Shown: positions 25,100 to 34,030, numbered from the stretch's first letter. The stretch is DNA of 64,000 nt from Cecembia rubra (GCF_003014575.1 NZ_PYGF01000012.1:83044-147043), one strand, 5' to 3'. A program made the numbers and translations. The notes: generated from the sequence alone by a model not told the origin.

Positions 25100-26452
25100 C
25101 TATACAATTGGTTCCCATCCTGGCTGATATTGCCTTGACCAATATTGCTGTGCCTCAGGATTATTGAGGATATGACCTGTTTTAGAGTCTATGTCCAAAG
25201 TTTTGCCTAATCGTTGTGAAATATTTCCTAACTGCACCAAAAGTGTACTTGTTTGACCCCCAGTGATATCTGCAGCAAGTGGGGTTCCTTTTCTGATGGC
25301 ATCAAACATGTTTTGGATGTGGATGCTGTCAAGTTCATGGGTTGGATCGGATAAGTTTCTAGGATCCACAGGTCTATTGTATCGGACTTCTTTGACCACC
25401 TTGTTCTGTCGATCCAAAATACTGTAATTATTTCCTCCATCGATTTTGATGGCTCCCTCTTCTCCATAGAAAATCACGCCTACACTGGAACCTTCTATAT
25501 TTAGACCATTGCAGCTTCTTCCTTCCCAAGTGATAAGGCTCTTGTTTTCAAATTCCAAGTTGATAATCTGGGTATCTGGTGTCTCCCAATCATCCTGATA
25601 ATGATATCGTCCACCAGCTGAACTCACTTTACTTGGATATTCCACTTGCAAGCCCCATCTAGCCAAATCCACCATGTGGGTACCATTGTTTAAGGCCTCT
25701 CCAGTTCCCCAATTCCAAAACCAATGCCAGTTGTAATGAATGATGTTATCTCGGAAATCTTCCCGTGGGGCAGGTCCTTGCCACAGTTCGTAATCAAGAT
25801 GTTTGGGCACCTGAACTTTTTTACCAATTCCTATGGGCGACCTGTTGTTGGTATACCAAGTTTTGGCCATATATGGTCTTCCAATAACTCCTGCATGCAA
25901 TTCCTTGATGGCTTCTGCAACATTGGGCCAGGACCTTCTTTGGTTACCCATTTGAATGATCCTTTTATATTTGGCTGTAGCCAGTAATAGCAATTCTCCC
26001 TCATGGGGGTTATGACTTGCGGGTTTTTCCAGATATACATCTTTTTCTGCTTTACAGGCGAGTATTGCTGCAGGTGCATGCCAATGGTCAGGAGCAGCCA
26101 CTACCAATATATCCATTTCTTTGTCTTCCAGACTTTTTCTGAAGTCCTTTGTGTTTTTGGGTTTTTGCTTTTGAACAGCTGAAACTGACTGAATGCACTT
26201 TTCAGCTGCAATGCTGTCCACATCACAAACATGTAGTACTTCAGAATTTGGTTGGGAGGCAAAATTTAAAGCTAGGGCTAATCCTCGGCTATTGACGCCC
26301 ATAACAGCTACTTTGATTCGCTCATTGGCTCCTAGGATATTTTTATAACTTTTTGCACTGAAGGCAGGCAATACACCACCTAAATTTATTGCGGTTGCCA
26401 ATCCAAGTGATTTCCTGATGAATTCTCTTCTGGAGTCTTTATTTTTTTTCAT
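25100..26452 (-). CDS. Tat-exported Gfo/Idh/MocA oxidoreductase
   Basis: A 450-residue enzyme. I prefer the ATG whose first base is 26452, which places the twin-arginine signal SRREFIRKSLGLATAINLGG at the N-terminus; the frame is open to 26503 and would add a Ser-rich 17-residue extension. The Rossmann motif is VAVMGVNSRGLAL, the lysine motif VYLEKPASHN, and the substrate-domain His lies in GTGEALNNGTHMVDLARWG. It is the first gene of the operon with the SSS symporter and NagB-NagA, so its substrate is probably linked to an amino sugar or its glycoside. Confidence 0.9.
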   Translation of the reverse strand: MKKNKDSRREFIRKSLGLATAINLGGVLPAFSAKSYKNILGANERIKVAVMGVNSRGLALALNFASQPNSEVLHVCDVDSIAAEKCIQSVSAVQKQKPKNTKDFRKSLEDKEMDILVVAAPDHWHAPAAILACKAEKDVYLEKPASHNPHEGELLLLATAKYKRIIQMGNQRRSWPNVAEAIKELHAGVIGRPYMAKTWYTNNRSPIGIGKKVQVPKHLDYELWQGPAPREDFRDNIIHYNWHWFWNWGTGEALNNGTHMVDLARWGLQVEYPSKVSSAGGRYHYQDDWETPDTQIINLEFENKSLITWEGRSCNGLNIEGSSVGVIFYGEEGAIKIDGGNNYSILDRQNKVVKEVRYNRPVDPRNLSDPTHELDSIHIQNMFDAIRKGTPLAADITGGQTSTLLVQLGNISQRLGKTLDIDSKTGHILNNPEAQQYWSRQYQPGWEPIV

Positions 26453-26620
26453 AGTGCTGCTGGATGAACTTAGTTTACTTCGATCCGAAGAAGGGGTGAG
26501 CATAGATTTTCCATCAATATATTAATTTACTCATTTTGTTTGGCGAAAATTTTGTTAATCGGGCGTATCTTAATTTAAAAATTTGAATTATTAAGAATTG
26601 TTCAAAATTTCTCCTTTGAT

Positions 26621-26640
26621 GTAAATCATTTTTGATTTAC
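26621..26640. promoter_or_regulatory. Perfect 8-bp inverted repeat between divergent genes
   Basis: GTAAATCA and TGATTTAC flank a TTTT centre. The palindrome lies in the 240-291 bp region between the divergent operons at 26452 (-) and 26744 (+). A shared operator for a repressor of both operons is a fair reading; an RNA hairpin is possible. No regulator gene is adjacent. Confidence 0.45.
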
Positions 26641-26743
26641 CGTTTTCAAGCCCTAATTTTCAACAAGTTGCAAGAGTCAGTGGATTACCTATTTGACATC
26701 AATTTCCAATGCGAAGTATTTTATAGCTTAAGTCAATACCCTT

Positions 26744-28030
26744 ATGAACCAAAGAAGAAGCTTTCTAAAATCAACAGGAACTGCCATAGTTGGAACTGCA
26801 GTCCTGCCCATGGCATTTATCAATCACCCTGTAAAAGCCACCTTTGACCGAGTTTTGAAAGTTGGGCTGATTGGTTGTGGAGGAAGGGGAACAGGTGCTG
26901 CAGCCCAGGCACTTAAGGCCGACCCTGATGCAGTATTGACATGTATGGCTGATATTTTTCCGGATTACCTAAAAGAATCATACGATAACCTCATGATGTT
27001 CAATCCTAATCAGGTTAAAGTAGATAAAGCACATCAGTTTATAGGCTTTGATGCCTACAGAAAGGTTTTGGATTCGGATGTGGACGTTGTAATATTGACT
27101 ACACCTCCTGCATTTAGACCCCATCATTTTGTTGAAGCGGTAGCTGCAGGGAAGCATGTCTTTTGTGAGAAGCCAGTTGCAGTAGATGCTCCAGGTGTCC
27201 GGGCAGTATTGGAAGCAGCTAAAAAAGCCAAGGAGAAAGGGTTATCTGTGGTTTCAGGTTTTACCTATCGCTATGATTTTCCCAAAAGAGCTCTTTTTGA
27301 AAAGATCTCCAAGGGGGAAATTGGTGAAGTCAGGTCTATTTTGACTGTGAGGAACGGTGGAGGACTTTGGTATAAAGAAAGAAAGCCTAACTGGACAGAA
27401 ATGGAATACCAGTTGAGGAATTGGTATTACTATGATTGGTTATCCGGTGATTACATTGTGGAGATGATGGTGCATAGTTTGGATTTGATGTCATGGGCTT
27501 TAGATGGGCAATTGCCTGTCAGGGTTACTGCCACAGGAGGAAGGCAGGCAAGAACAGAATCAAAATGGGGGAATATTTATGATCATTTCGCTATTGAATA
27601 TGAATACCCAAACGGTGTCAAAGGGGTACATTTCAGTAGGCAGCAACAAGGTAGTTCCAATACCAATAGAGCGGAGATAATCGGGAGGGAAGGAGATGCC
27701 TTCATTGATATCGGTAGGCAAATCCATGCCATCAGTGGCAGTAATACATGGAACTATGAAGGTGAAAAAAACAATCCTTATGAAACCCAGCATGAGGAAT
27801 TGTTTACTGCCATCCGGAAGGGACAGCCGATCAATGAAGGGGAGTTGATGGCCAATAGTACCATGCTGGCTATCATAGGAAGGATGGCTGCATATAGTGG
27901 TCAGACCATTTCTTGGCAAGATGCGATGAGTTCCAATTTGACCTTGGGCCCCAAAATGGAAGATTATGACTGGGATTTGGTATGGCCTGTTACACCTGTG
28001 GCAGTGCCAGGCGTTTCCAAAGTTTTGTAA
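26744..28030 (+). CDS. Tat-exported Gfo/Idh/MocA oxidoreductase
   Basis: A 428-residue enzyme with a twin-arginine signal (NQRRSFLKSTGTAIVGTAVL). The Rossmann motif is VGLIGCGGRGTGAA, the lysine motif VFCEKPVAVD, and the substrate-domain His is in YIVEMMVHSLDLMSWAL. It is divergent from the operon at 26452 and 27 bp before the DUF1080 gene on the same strand. Pairing with DUF1080 is the arrangement expected for oxidation of a sugar at C3 followed by cleavage of the keto-glycoside; that role is inference from family knowledge and context. Confidence 0.9.
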   Translation: MNQRRSFLKSTGTAIVGTAVLPMAFINHPVKATFDRVLKVGLIGCGGRGTGAAAQALKADPDAVLTCMADIFPDYLKESYDNLMMFNPNQVKVDKAHQFIGFDAYRKVLDSDVDVVILTTPPAFRPHHFVEAVAAGKHVFCEKPVAVDAPGVRAVLEAAKKAKEKGLSVVSGFTYRYDFPKRALFEKISKGEIGEVRSILTVRNGGGLWYKERKPNWTEMEYQLRNWYYYDWLSGDYIVEMMVHSLDLMSWALDGQLPVRVTATGGRQARTESKWGNIYDHFAIEYEYPNGVKGVHFSRQQQGSSNTNRAEIIGREGDAFIDIGRQIHAISGSNTWNYEGEKNNPYETQHEELFTAIRKGQPINEGELMANSTMLAIIGRMAAYSGQTISWQDAMSSNLTLGPKMEDYDWDLVWPVTPVAVPGVSKVL

Positions 28031-28057
28031 TAAAATGATGAATTCAATTCAGTTGTA

Positions 28058-28798
28058 ATGAAAAAAATACTTTTACAATTTGCCTTGATAGCTTTTGCGT
28101 TGAAGGTTCCAGCACAAGGTTATTTATTTGAATTTGGTACAGTAAGGGGATTGGAAGCATTGGTTGCATCAAATGCTCCAGAAGAAGTTCCTATCAAATG
28201 GTTTGATGTCAATACCGGCAAGGATTCCTGGTATTTTGAAGGAGATGAGCTGGTGTGTCAAGGATTGCCTATTGGGGTAATCCGCTCTGAGAAGCAATAC
28301 CAAAATTTCATCATGCATATCGAATGGAAGCATATGGAGGCAGGTGGTAATTCAGGGACATTTGTCTGGAGCAGTGCTGTTCCCGGAGATAACAGGTTGC
28401 CTGATGGAGTTGAAGTTCAAATGTTGGAATTGGATTGGGTAAATCAGAATAAAAAGGATGGTATTTTGCCACCTATCGCCTATGTCCATGGCGAATTGTT
28501 TGGTGTTGGAGGGGTGGAGACCGTACCTGATAACCCAAGAGGTAGCCGTAGTAAATCCATTGAAAACCGTTGTTTGGGAAAAGGGGAGTGGAATACCTAT
28601 GTGGTAGTTTGTCTGGACGGGGTAATTAAATTGTCCGTTAACGGGAAATTTGTAAATGGTATCAGTCAGTCTACTCAAAGAAAAGGTTATATCTGTTTGG
28701 AAGCAGAAGGATCTCCCATCCACTTCCGGAATCTTAGGATTACAGAATTACCACACGGGGTTATTTCAGAAGATCAAATTGCGGATTTGATCCAATGA
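28058..28798 (+). CDS. DUF1080 protein (3-keto-disaccharide hydrolase family)
   Basis: A 246-residue exported protein with a signal peptide to about residue 20 (FALKVPAQG). The body is the concanavalin-like beta-sandwich of DUF1080/PF06439: [61 protein letters not shown] (key parts). Members are known to cleave 3-keto-glycosides. It sits 27 bp after a Tat-exported oxidoreductase, which could make such a substrate in the periplasm. An odd extra stretch follows the signal ([20 protein letters not shown]) that is not typical of the domain. Confidence 0.87.
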   Translation: MKKILLQFALIAFALKVPAQGYLFEFGTVRGLEALVASNAPEEVPIKWFDVNTGKDSWYFEGDELVCQGLPIGVIRSEKQYQNFIMHIEWKHMEAGGNSGTFVWSSAVPGDNRLPDGVEVQMLELDWVNQNKKDGILPPIAYVHGELFGVGGVETVPDNPRGSRSKSIENRCLGKGEWNTYVVVCLDGVIKLSVNGKFVNGISQSTQRKGYICLEAEGSPIHFRNLRITELPHGVISEDQIADLIQ

Positions 28799-29092
28799 TA
28801 TTTAAATATATTTTTAGTTTAAATTTGGTGATTATATTGAGCTGGATAAAAATTAGCAGTATCAAAACATTGCAGTTTTAATAAATAGTTATCCAAATTT
28901 ATTTACCGAATATATTATTGGTCTTCAATTAGCTCATTGTGATTTAACGATCATATCGCATTATTTGACCAAAAATACACAAGGCTATCAAGTAGATAAG
29001 CTTATTTGTTCCCAAAATCAAATCAATTTTTTTGGAAAGTTTCGAGAAATTTAAGTGAAGAGATAGGTTAATTTTTTTACCAAAGGCTAATT
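28799..29092. other. AT-rich gap between convergent genes
   Basis: 294 bp between the ends of the DUF1080 gene (+) and the NHL-type gene (-). It is AT-rich, has stops in all frames, and shows no gene, RNA or strong terminator hairpin that I can support. Confidence 0.5.
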
Positions 29093-30139
29093 CTATTTAC
29101 GTATTAGTTTGATTGGATAGCTTTTATTAGCATTCCATTGGCAAACATAAATATTTTCATCCTGGTCGATGCACACATCGTGGCAATGCTTAAAAATTGT
29201 TTCTTGTTGGACCATAAGCTGTAATTCTCCATCAATGTATTTTGGAGCTGTACCACCTGGATTGGAAACCACTTTATTGTTTTCATCCAGAATAGTTACA
29301 AAGCCCGAATTGTCCATTTGTTCAAGGTATTTTTTTCTGGACCAACATACACCTGCATATAGGTGCATTCCATGAATTACCGGTCTACAGACAAAGGCTC
29401 CCGGAAGAAAAATTGTTTCAAGATAATGGCCATCCAATGTGAATCTTTTGAATGAATTATGCCCTCTTGAGGTACAAAGTAGCGTAGGGACACCATCTTT
29501 TCTTTGGTCAACTGCTATACCATGAACAGTTTTGAATTGATGGTCTTCATGCCCATTACCGCCAAACATTCTGATGAATTGGCCATTTCTGTCGTATTGA
29601 AGCACAAATTGGGAACCGTATCCATCGGTAATGTATAGGTCTCCATTTGGTGCTACTACAGTTTCAGTAGGTGAGTAACCCATACCCTCAGAATAGATTC
29701 CTTGGCTTTTGGGATTTGGAATTTCGGTAATTATTTTTCCGTTTAGGCTGGTTTTGATCACCCTTCCCCCGTTGTCTACTATCCAAAGAAACTCTTCTTC
29801 ACCTTCTTTTACCAAAGAAAGCCCATGTGCCGCATTGAGGTTCAAAGTCCAGGAGTCCAAAATTTTCCCCGATTGGTTGTAAATGAGGATATTGTTTTTT
29901 GGTTCATCTGTGACCATGATGAGTCTTCCTTTTTTATCCATAACCATTTCATGACAGTTGTTGACCGGAAATTTGGAAGGATCTAATGAACCCCAGTTTA
30001 AGTCAACACTATAAGTGAAATCACCATGACCTATGATGGTGTCTTTGTTCAGATTGAAGGATGTAAGGGAAAATGTGCTCATAGCTAAGCCAGATAAGGC
30101 GGTTTGTTTAATAAAATCTCTCCGATTGATGCTAGTCAT
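29093..30139 (-). CDS. Tat-exported NHL-type beta-propeller protein
   Basis: A 348-residue protein with a twin-arginine signal (NRRDFIKQTALSGLAMSTFS). The rest is a six-bladed propeller with NHL-like blades: GRLIMVTDEPKNNILIYNQ, TVVAPNGDLYITDGYGSQFV, QYDRNGQFIRMFGGNGHEDH (representative stretches) and a last blade DVCIDQDENIYVCQWN. Such proteins may be lyases, lactonases or binding proteins; no catalytic set is clear. The Tat signal shared with the oxidoreductases suggests a bound metal or cofactor. It is divergent from the TIM-barrel gene at 30267. Confidence 0.85.
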   Translation of the reverse strand: MTSINRRDFIKQTALSGLAMSTFSLTSFNLNKDTIIGHGDFTYSVDLNWGSLDPSKFPVNNCHEMVMDKKGRLIMVTDEPKNNILIYNQSGKILDSWTLNLNAAHGLSLVKEGEEEFLWIVDNGGRVIKTSLNGKIITEIPNPKSQGIYSEGMGYSPTETVVAPNGDLYITDGYGSQFVLQYDRNGQFIRMFGGNGHEDHQFKTVHGIAVDQRKDGVPTLLCTSRGHNSFKRFTLDGHYLETIFLPGAFVCRPVIHGMHLYAGVCWSRKKYLEQMDNSGFVTILDENNKVVSNPGGTAPKYIDGELQLMVQQETIFKHCHDVCIDQDENIYVCQWNANKSYPIKLIRK

Positions 30140-30266
30140 GGTGTTGTTTGGAAATTCAAAACAAAATATCTTAAAATTTAAGCAAAGTATAATGCCATTT
30201 GTAAAAAAATAAAGAATAGTACTGAAATATTTTGATTATTTTTAAGCACAAACCCAATAAAGACCT

Positions 30267-31103
30267 ATGAAAAAAATCACAAAAATTCTAAGCTTAGGCT
30301 TAATTATGCTTTTGCCTGGAGCGTTGTTTGCCCAGGAAATTGCTCTTCAGCTCTATTCCCTTAGGAATGAGATGCGGGAAGATATGAAAGGCTCACATCA
30401 ATTGATTGCTGACTGGGGCATAAAATATCTTGAAGGTGGTGGCACATATGGAATGGAGCAAGGTGCTTATAAATCTTTTATTTCTGGGTTGGGGCTTTCA
30501 GTAATAGCTGTAGGTGCAGATTTTAAGCAATTACAGGAGAATCCCCAAGCAATTATAGATAATGCAAAAGCTTATGGTGCTAAATATGCCACATGCTTTT
30601 GGATTCCTCATGAAAATGGAAAATTCAGCATCAAAGAGACTTTGGAAGCAGTAAAAGTCTTTAATGAAGCAGGGAAGATTTTGAAAGATGCAGGTATTAC
30701 CCTTTGTTACCATCCCCATGGATATGAGTTCAAGCCTCATGGAAAGGGAGTGCTTTTTGATGAGCTGTTGAAGAATTCAAAAAACTATGCCTTCAATATG
30801 GATGTATATTGGGTGCAGATGGGCGGTGGAGATCCCTTGGCCATCATGAAAAAATATCCCAAGAAATTCCCATTGCTCCATTTGAAGGATAGGGCCCATG
30901 GTACCCCTGGTAGTACTGACGGTCGGGGAGATGTTGAAACCAATGTAGTATTAGGTACAGGAGATATAGATATAAGAGGGCTAATCAAACAGGCTAAGAA
31001 GGTAGGTACAAAGTATCTGATCATTGAAGATGAGTCTTCCAGATCGGTACAACAGATTCCACAAAGTGTTGATTTTATCAAGCAGGTTCTTTCAGAGAAA
31101 TAA
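30267..31103 (+). CDS. Exported sugar phosphate isomerase/epimerase-like TIM barrel
   Basis: A 278-residue protein with a Sec signal (ILSLGLIMLLPGALFAQ). The TIM barrel is of the xylose isomerase/AP endonuclease 2 fold: IALQLYSLRNEM at the start, LCYHPHGYEF with a metal-site His, AFNMDVYWVQMGG with a metal-site Asp, LLHLKDRAHG, and YLIIEDESS with the last acid. Family members act on keto sugars or inositols, and several work with Gfo/Idh/MocA enzymes and DUF1080 in keto-glycoside breakdown. Export to the periplasm fits the Tat-exported oxidoreductases nearby. A strong terminator follows. Confidence 0.88.
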   Translation: MKKITKILSLGLIMLLPGALFAQEIALQLYSLRNEMREDMKGSHQLIADWGIKYLEGGGTYGMEQGAYKSFISGLGLSVIAVGADFKQLQENPQAIIDNAKAYGAKYATCFWIPHENGKFSIKETLEAVKVFNEAGKILKDAGITLCYHPHGYEFKPHGKGVLFDELLKNSKNYAFNMDVYWVQMGGGDPLAIMKKYPKKFPLLHLKDRAHGTPGSTDGRGDVETNVVLGTGDIDIRGLIKQAKKVGTKYLIIEDESSRSVQQIPQSVDFIKQVLSEK

Positions 31104-31120
31104 GTACTTGGACTTAATCC

Positions 31121-31153
31121 TAAAAAAAGCCCTCAGATTTTGAGGGTTTTTTT
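31121..31153 (+). terminator. Rho-independent terminator after the TIM-barrel gene
   Basis: CCCTCA (31130-31135) and TGAGGG (31141-31146) pair across a GATTT loop, with A-run before and seven T after. It closes the 30267-31103 transcript before the queE promoter. Confidence 0.85.
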
Positions 31154-31161
31154 AGGATTTT

Positions 31162-31189
31162 TTTGCTGGAACTTTTTGTCTTACCTTTG
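31162..31189 (+). promoter_or_regulatory. Bacteroidota-type promoter for queE
   Basis: TTTG at 31162-31165 and TACCTTTG at 31182-31189, spacing 16. The -7 box is a perfect TAnnTTTG; the spacing is shorter than the usual 19, so the -33 assignment is less sure. Transcription would start near 31196, just before the pseudoknot. Confidence 0.55.
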
Positions 31190-31207
31190 CGGTCCAATTG
31201 AATAAAT

Positions 31208-31241
31208 AGCGGTTCAATCACCCGCTCCAACAAAAATTGAA
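31208..31241 (+). ncRNA. Probable preQ1-type riboswitch (H-type pseudoknot) at queE start
   Basis: Stem P1 pairs AGCGG (31208-31212) with CCGCT (31222-31226). P2 pairs TTCAAT (31213-31218) with ATTGAA (31236-31241), a perfect 6-bp match. The linker between the P1 3' strand and P2 is A-rich (CCAACAAAA). This is the layout of class I preQ1 aptamers: a short P1 hairpin whose loop pairs with an A-rich tail, including the loop C-ACCC before P1 closes. The P2 3' strand abuts the queE ATG at 31242, so ligand binding would hide the start site. queE makes a preQ1 precursor, so the gene context fits end-product control. The P1/P2 loop lengths differ from the textbook aptamer. Confidence 0.6.
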
Positions 31242-31868
31242 ATGGATAAAACTCAAAAAATAAAGGAAGGATTGATGCTTCCTGTCATGGAAGCTTTTTA
31301 TACGGTCCAAGGGGAAGGAATGCATACCGGTGTTCCTGCATATTTTATCAGGTTAGGAGGCTGTGATGTAGGATGCGTTTGGTGTGATGTTAAGGAATCT
31401 TGGGAAGCAGAGAAATGGCCGATATTAGGTATCGAGGAAATTGTTGATCATGCCCTTATTTATCCAGGTAGAATGGTGGTGATTACAGGAGGAGAACCTT
31501 TGATGTACAACCTGGATCCTTTAACTACATTACTTAAAGAAAGAGGTTTCTCTACCCATATTGAGACTTCTGGGGCCCATCCTTTTTCGGGCCACTTCGA
31601 TTGGGTATGTTTTTCACCTAAGAAATTCAAAGCGCCCCATCCCTCAATTTATGAGAATGCAGATGAATTGAAGGTGGTCATCTTTCATAAGTCTGATTTT
31701 GATTTTGCAGAAAAACACGCTGCATTAGTAAAAGAGGATTGTAAAAAGCTGCTCCAACCCGAGTGGAGTAAGTCAAGTCAAGTGATGGGAGCCATTGTTG
31801 ACTACGTAAAAACACATCCAAATTGGAAAATTTCCTTACAAACTCATAAATTTATGGATATTCCATAA
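31242..31868 (+). CDS. queE: 7-carboxy-7-deazaguanine synthase (radical SAM)
   Basis: A 208-residue cytoplasmic enzyme that turns 6-carboxytetrahydropterin into 7-carboxy-7-deazaguanine in queuosine synthesis. The radical SAM cluster motif is Cys41-x3-Cys45-x2-Cys48 in GCDVGCVWCDVK. MEAFYTVQGEGMHTGVPAYF precedes it, and VVITGGEPLMYNL is the SAM-binding GGE motif, both typical of QueE. A probable preQ1 riboswitch overlaps its leader. The PorE-like gene starts 4 bp after its stop. QueD, which makes its substrate, is at 43710. Confidence 0.95.
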   Translation: MDKTQKIKEGLMLPVMEAFYTVQGEGMHTGVPAYFIRLGGCDVGCVWCDVKESWEAEKWPILGIEEIVDHALIYPGRMVVITGGEPLMYNLDPLTTLLKERGFSTHIETSGAHPFSGHFDWVCFSPKKFKAPHPSIYENADELKVVIFHKSDFDFAEKHAALVKEDCKKLLQPEWSKSSQVMGAIVDYVKTHPNWKISLQTHKFMDIP

Positions 31869-31872
31869 AGAC

Positions 31873-33789
31873 ATGAGAATCACCCTACTTGTTTTGTTAT
31901 TTTTATTAGTGCTTCAAAGACTTGATGCTCAGACATATTCTATAATTGATAACAGAGCAATCAAACTTCATGAACAGGGTGATGAGTTGGTAAAGAGCCG
32001 TAATTATGATGAAGCAATAGAAAAGTATAAGTTGTCTATACAGCGTGAGGCAAACTTTTTAGAATCCTATATCAAATGGGGAAGGCTCTTGCTTACCAAA
32101 GGAAATCATGAAGAAGCGCTGGCTGTGGTCAATAGGGGAGAGTCCAGAGCAGGAAAGGCTTCAACAAAGATTAAGGCTGACTTTTCATGGCTGAAATTGA
32201 ATATTTACCTGGGGCAAGGGGCCTTTGAAAAAGCTATTGATGAATTTGATACCTCAAGTGAATTACTGGATGAGGCGTTTAAAAGGTCCCATGAGTACAA
32301 TCAAATCAAAAGTCAAATTGAATTTGTTGCAAAAAACATTGAGAACAAACTTTTGATCCATAAACAAAAATTGCCTGACCCTATTAATGATTTTACCCTT
32401 CAGTATTTTCCTGTACTTACTGCAGACAGTAAAAAATTGCTTTTCACAAAAAGAGATGGGACTGAAAATTACCATACAGAGGACATTTTTGTTTCATATT
32501 ATGATAAAGAAATTGGATGGACAAAGCCTTCCGGGATTTCAGATAGTATCAATACATATTACAATGAAGGGACTTGTACGATTTCTGCAGATGGTAATAT
32601 TCTGATTTATACCTCCTGTGATGCGCCGGATTCATTTGGAAGCTGTGATTTATATGTTGCCTATAAAGTCAATGGGCAGTGGCAAAAATCAAAGAATATG
32701 GGGAAGAATGTGAATTCCAGATCTTGGGATTCGCAGCCTTCACTTTCTGCAGATGGTAGGATTTTGTTTTTTTCATCCAATCGTAGAGGGGGTTATGGAG
32801 GTAACGATATTTGGTATTCATTATGGTTGCCGGATGGTTCCTGGTCTGAAGCAAAAAATCTGGGATCAGTTATCAATACTGCCAAAGATGAAGTTTCCCC
32901 CTTTATTTATTTCAATAATGAAATTCTGTTTTTTGCTTCCAATGGACATCAGGGATTTGGAGGTATGGACTTGTTCGTTTCCAGAGTAGTTAAGGGTGAG
33001 TTTACCAAACCGGAGAACCTTGGTTATCCCATAAATGACCATAAGGATCAGTTTTCATTGTTTATAACAGCTCAGCGAGATTATGCATATTATACTGAAA
33101 GTAATTATAACCAAGGAAAAGTTGAAAGGTCATTTCTTTACCGTTTCAAGTTTCCCGAAGAAATTGCCTTAGGGGAAAAATTGGTGGTGTCTCAGGGTAA
33201 AGTGCTGAACAGCAAGACAGGGCAGCCAATAGATGCCAAATTATCATTGGTTAGTCTGGCTAATGACAGTACGATGTATCAGTTTAGATCCGATGGAAAA
33301 ACAGGGGAATTCTTAATGATTTACCCGGATCGTTCGTTTTCGGGCTTGTATGTTGAAAAGAAAGGTTATCTTCCAAAGATTTTTAATGTAGAGCGTGATA
33401 ATCTGAAGAATAAAGAGAATTTAGAGATTTCTCTCACCCCAATTGCCAGTGGGGAAGAGTTTATATTTGAAAATATCTTTTTTGATTTTGATAAAGACGA
33501 ACTTAAGCCTGAATCTAAAAGCTCCTTACTTAGACTTCTGGAATTTTTAAAAGAAAATCCATCTGTCAAAATTCATATTATTGGACACACCGACAATGTG
33601 GGTACGGTAAGTTATAATCATAGTTTAAGTCAAAGAAGGGCTGAAAGTGTAAGGAATTTTCTTTTGTCAAAAGGAATTCATGAATCAAGACTTACAGCAG
33701 AGGGTAAAGGAGATGCTCATCCAATACGGCCAAACGATAGTCCTGAAAATAGAGCGTTGAACCGCAGAATTACCATTTCAATCCTGTAA
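31873..33789 (+). CDS. TPR / PD40 propeller / CRD / OmpA-family protein (PorE-like)
   Basis: A 638-residue envelope protein. Domain order: a Sec signal (LLFLLVLQRLDAQ), TPR-like helices (about residues 30-135), a PD40/WD40-like propeller (about 170-390, blades such as PSLSADGRILFFSSNRRGGY and GGNDIWYS), a carboxypeptidase regulatory-like domain (about 430-510) and an OmpA peptidoglycan-binding domain (about 530-638; HIIGHTDNVG, NRALNRRITISIL). This is the architecture of PorE of the type IX secretion system, which links the machine to peptidoglycan, but many paralogs share it. It begins 4 bp after queE, so it would share the queE transcript and its riboswitch. Confidence 0.85.
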   Translation: MRITLLVLLFLLVLQRLDAQTYSIIDNRAIKLHEQGDELVKSRNYDEAIEKYKLSIQREANFLESYIKWGRLLLTKGNHEEALAVVNRGESRAGKASTKIKADFSWLKLNIYLGQGAFEKAIDEFDTSSELLDEAFKRSHEYNQIKSQIEFVAKNIENKLLIHKQKLPDPINDFTLQYFPVLTADSKKLLFTKRDGTENYHTEDIFVSYYDKEIGWTKPSGISDSINTYYNEGTCTISADGNILIYTSCDAPDSFGSCDLYVAYKVNGQWQKSKNMGKNVNSRSWDSQPSLSADGRILFFSSNRRGGYGGNDIWYSLWLPDGSWSEAKNLGSVINTAKDEVSPFIYFNNEILFFASNGHQGFGGMDLFVSRVVKGEFTKPENLGYPINDHKDQFSLFITAQRDYAYYTESNYNQGKVERSFLYRFKFPEEIALGEKLVVSQGKVLNSKTGQPIDAKLSLVSLANDSTMYQFRSDGKTGEFLMIYPDRSFSGLYVEKKGYLPKIFNVERDNLKNKENLEISLTPIASGEEFIFENIFFDFDKDELKPESKSSLLRLLEFLKENPSVKIHIIGHTDNVGTVSYNHSLSQRRAESVRNFLLSKGIHESRLTAEGKGDAHPIRPNDSPENRALNRRITISIL

Positions 33790-34030
33790 TAGTTAAAAAA
33801 AACAAAAAAAAATTAACAAATGTTAATTTATTGTTATATGGATTAAAACATGATTTTTATTTTGATCTTGAACTTTTTAGAGGGTAGAAAATTTTTAATT
33901 GGATTTAATTTCTAAAACATTTAATTTCTTCATTATTTTTCAATTTCTAACTTATAATTTCGTTTTTTTTGGAAATAATACCCTTTGTTTCTATTATTCG
34001 TTAGTTTATTACTAGTTAAAATCAAATACA

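Noticed and set aside
6769..31103. Calling the region a canonical polysaccharide utilization locus
   Set aside because: No SusC/SusD lies within it and the genes change strand several times; the nearest pair is 3 kb away behind queE and its own promoter.
33961..34030. Promoter just upstream of the first SusC gene
   Set aside because: TTTG words are present but no TAnnTTTG at a usable distance, so I did not assign one.
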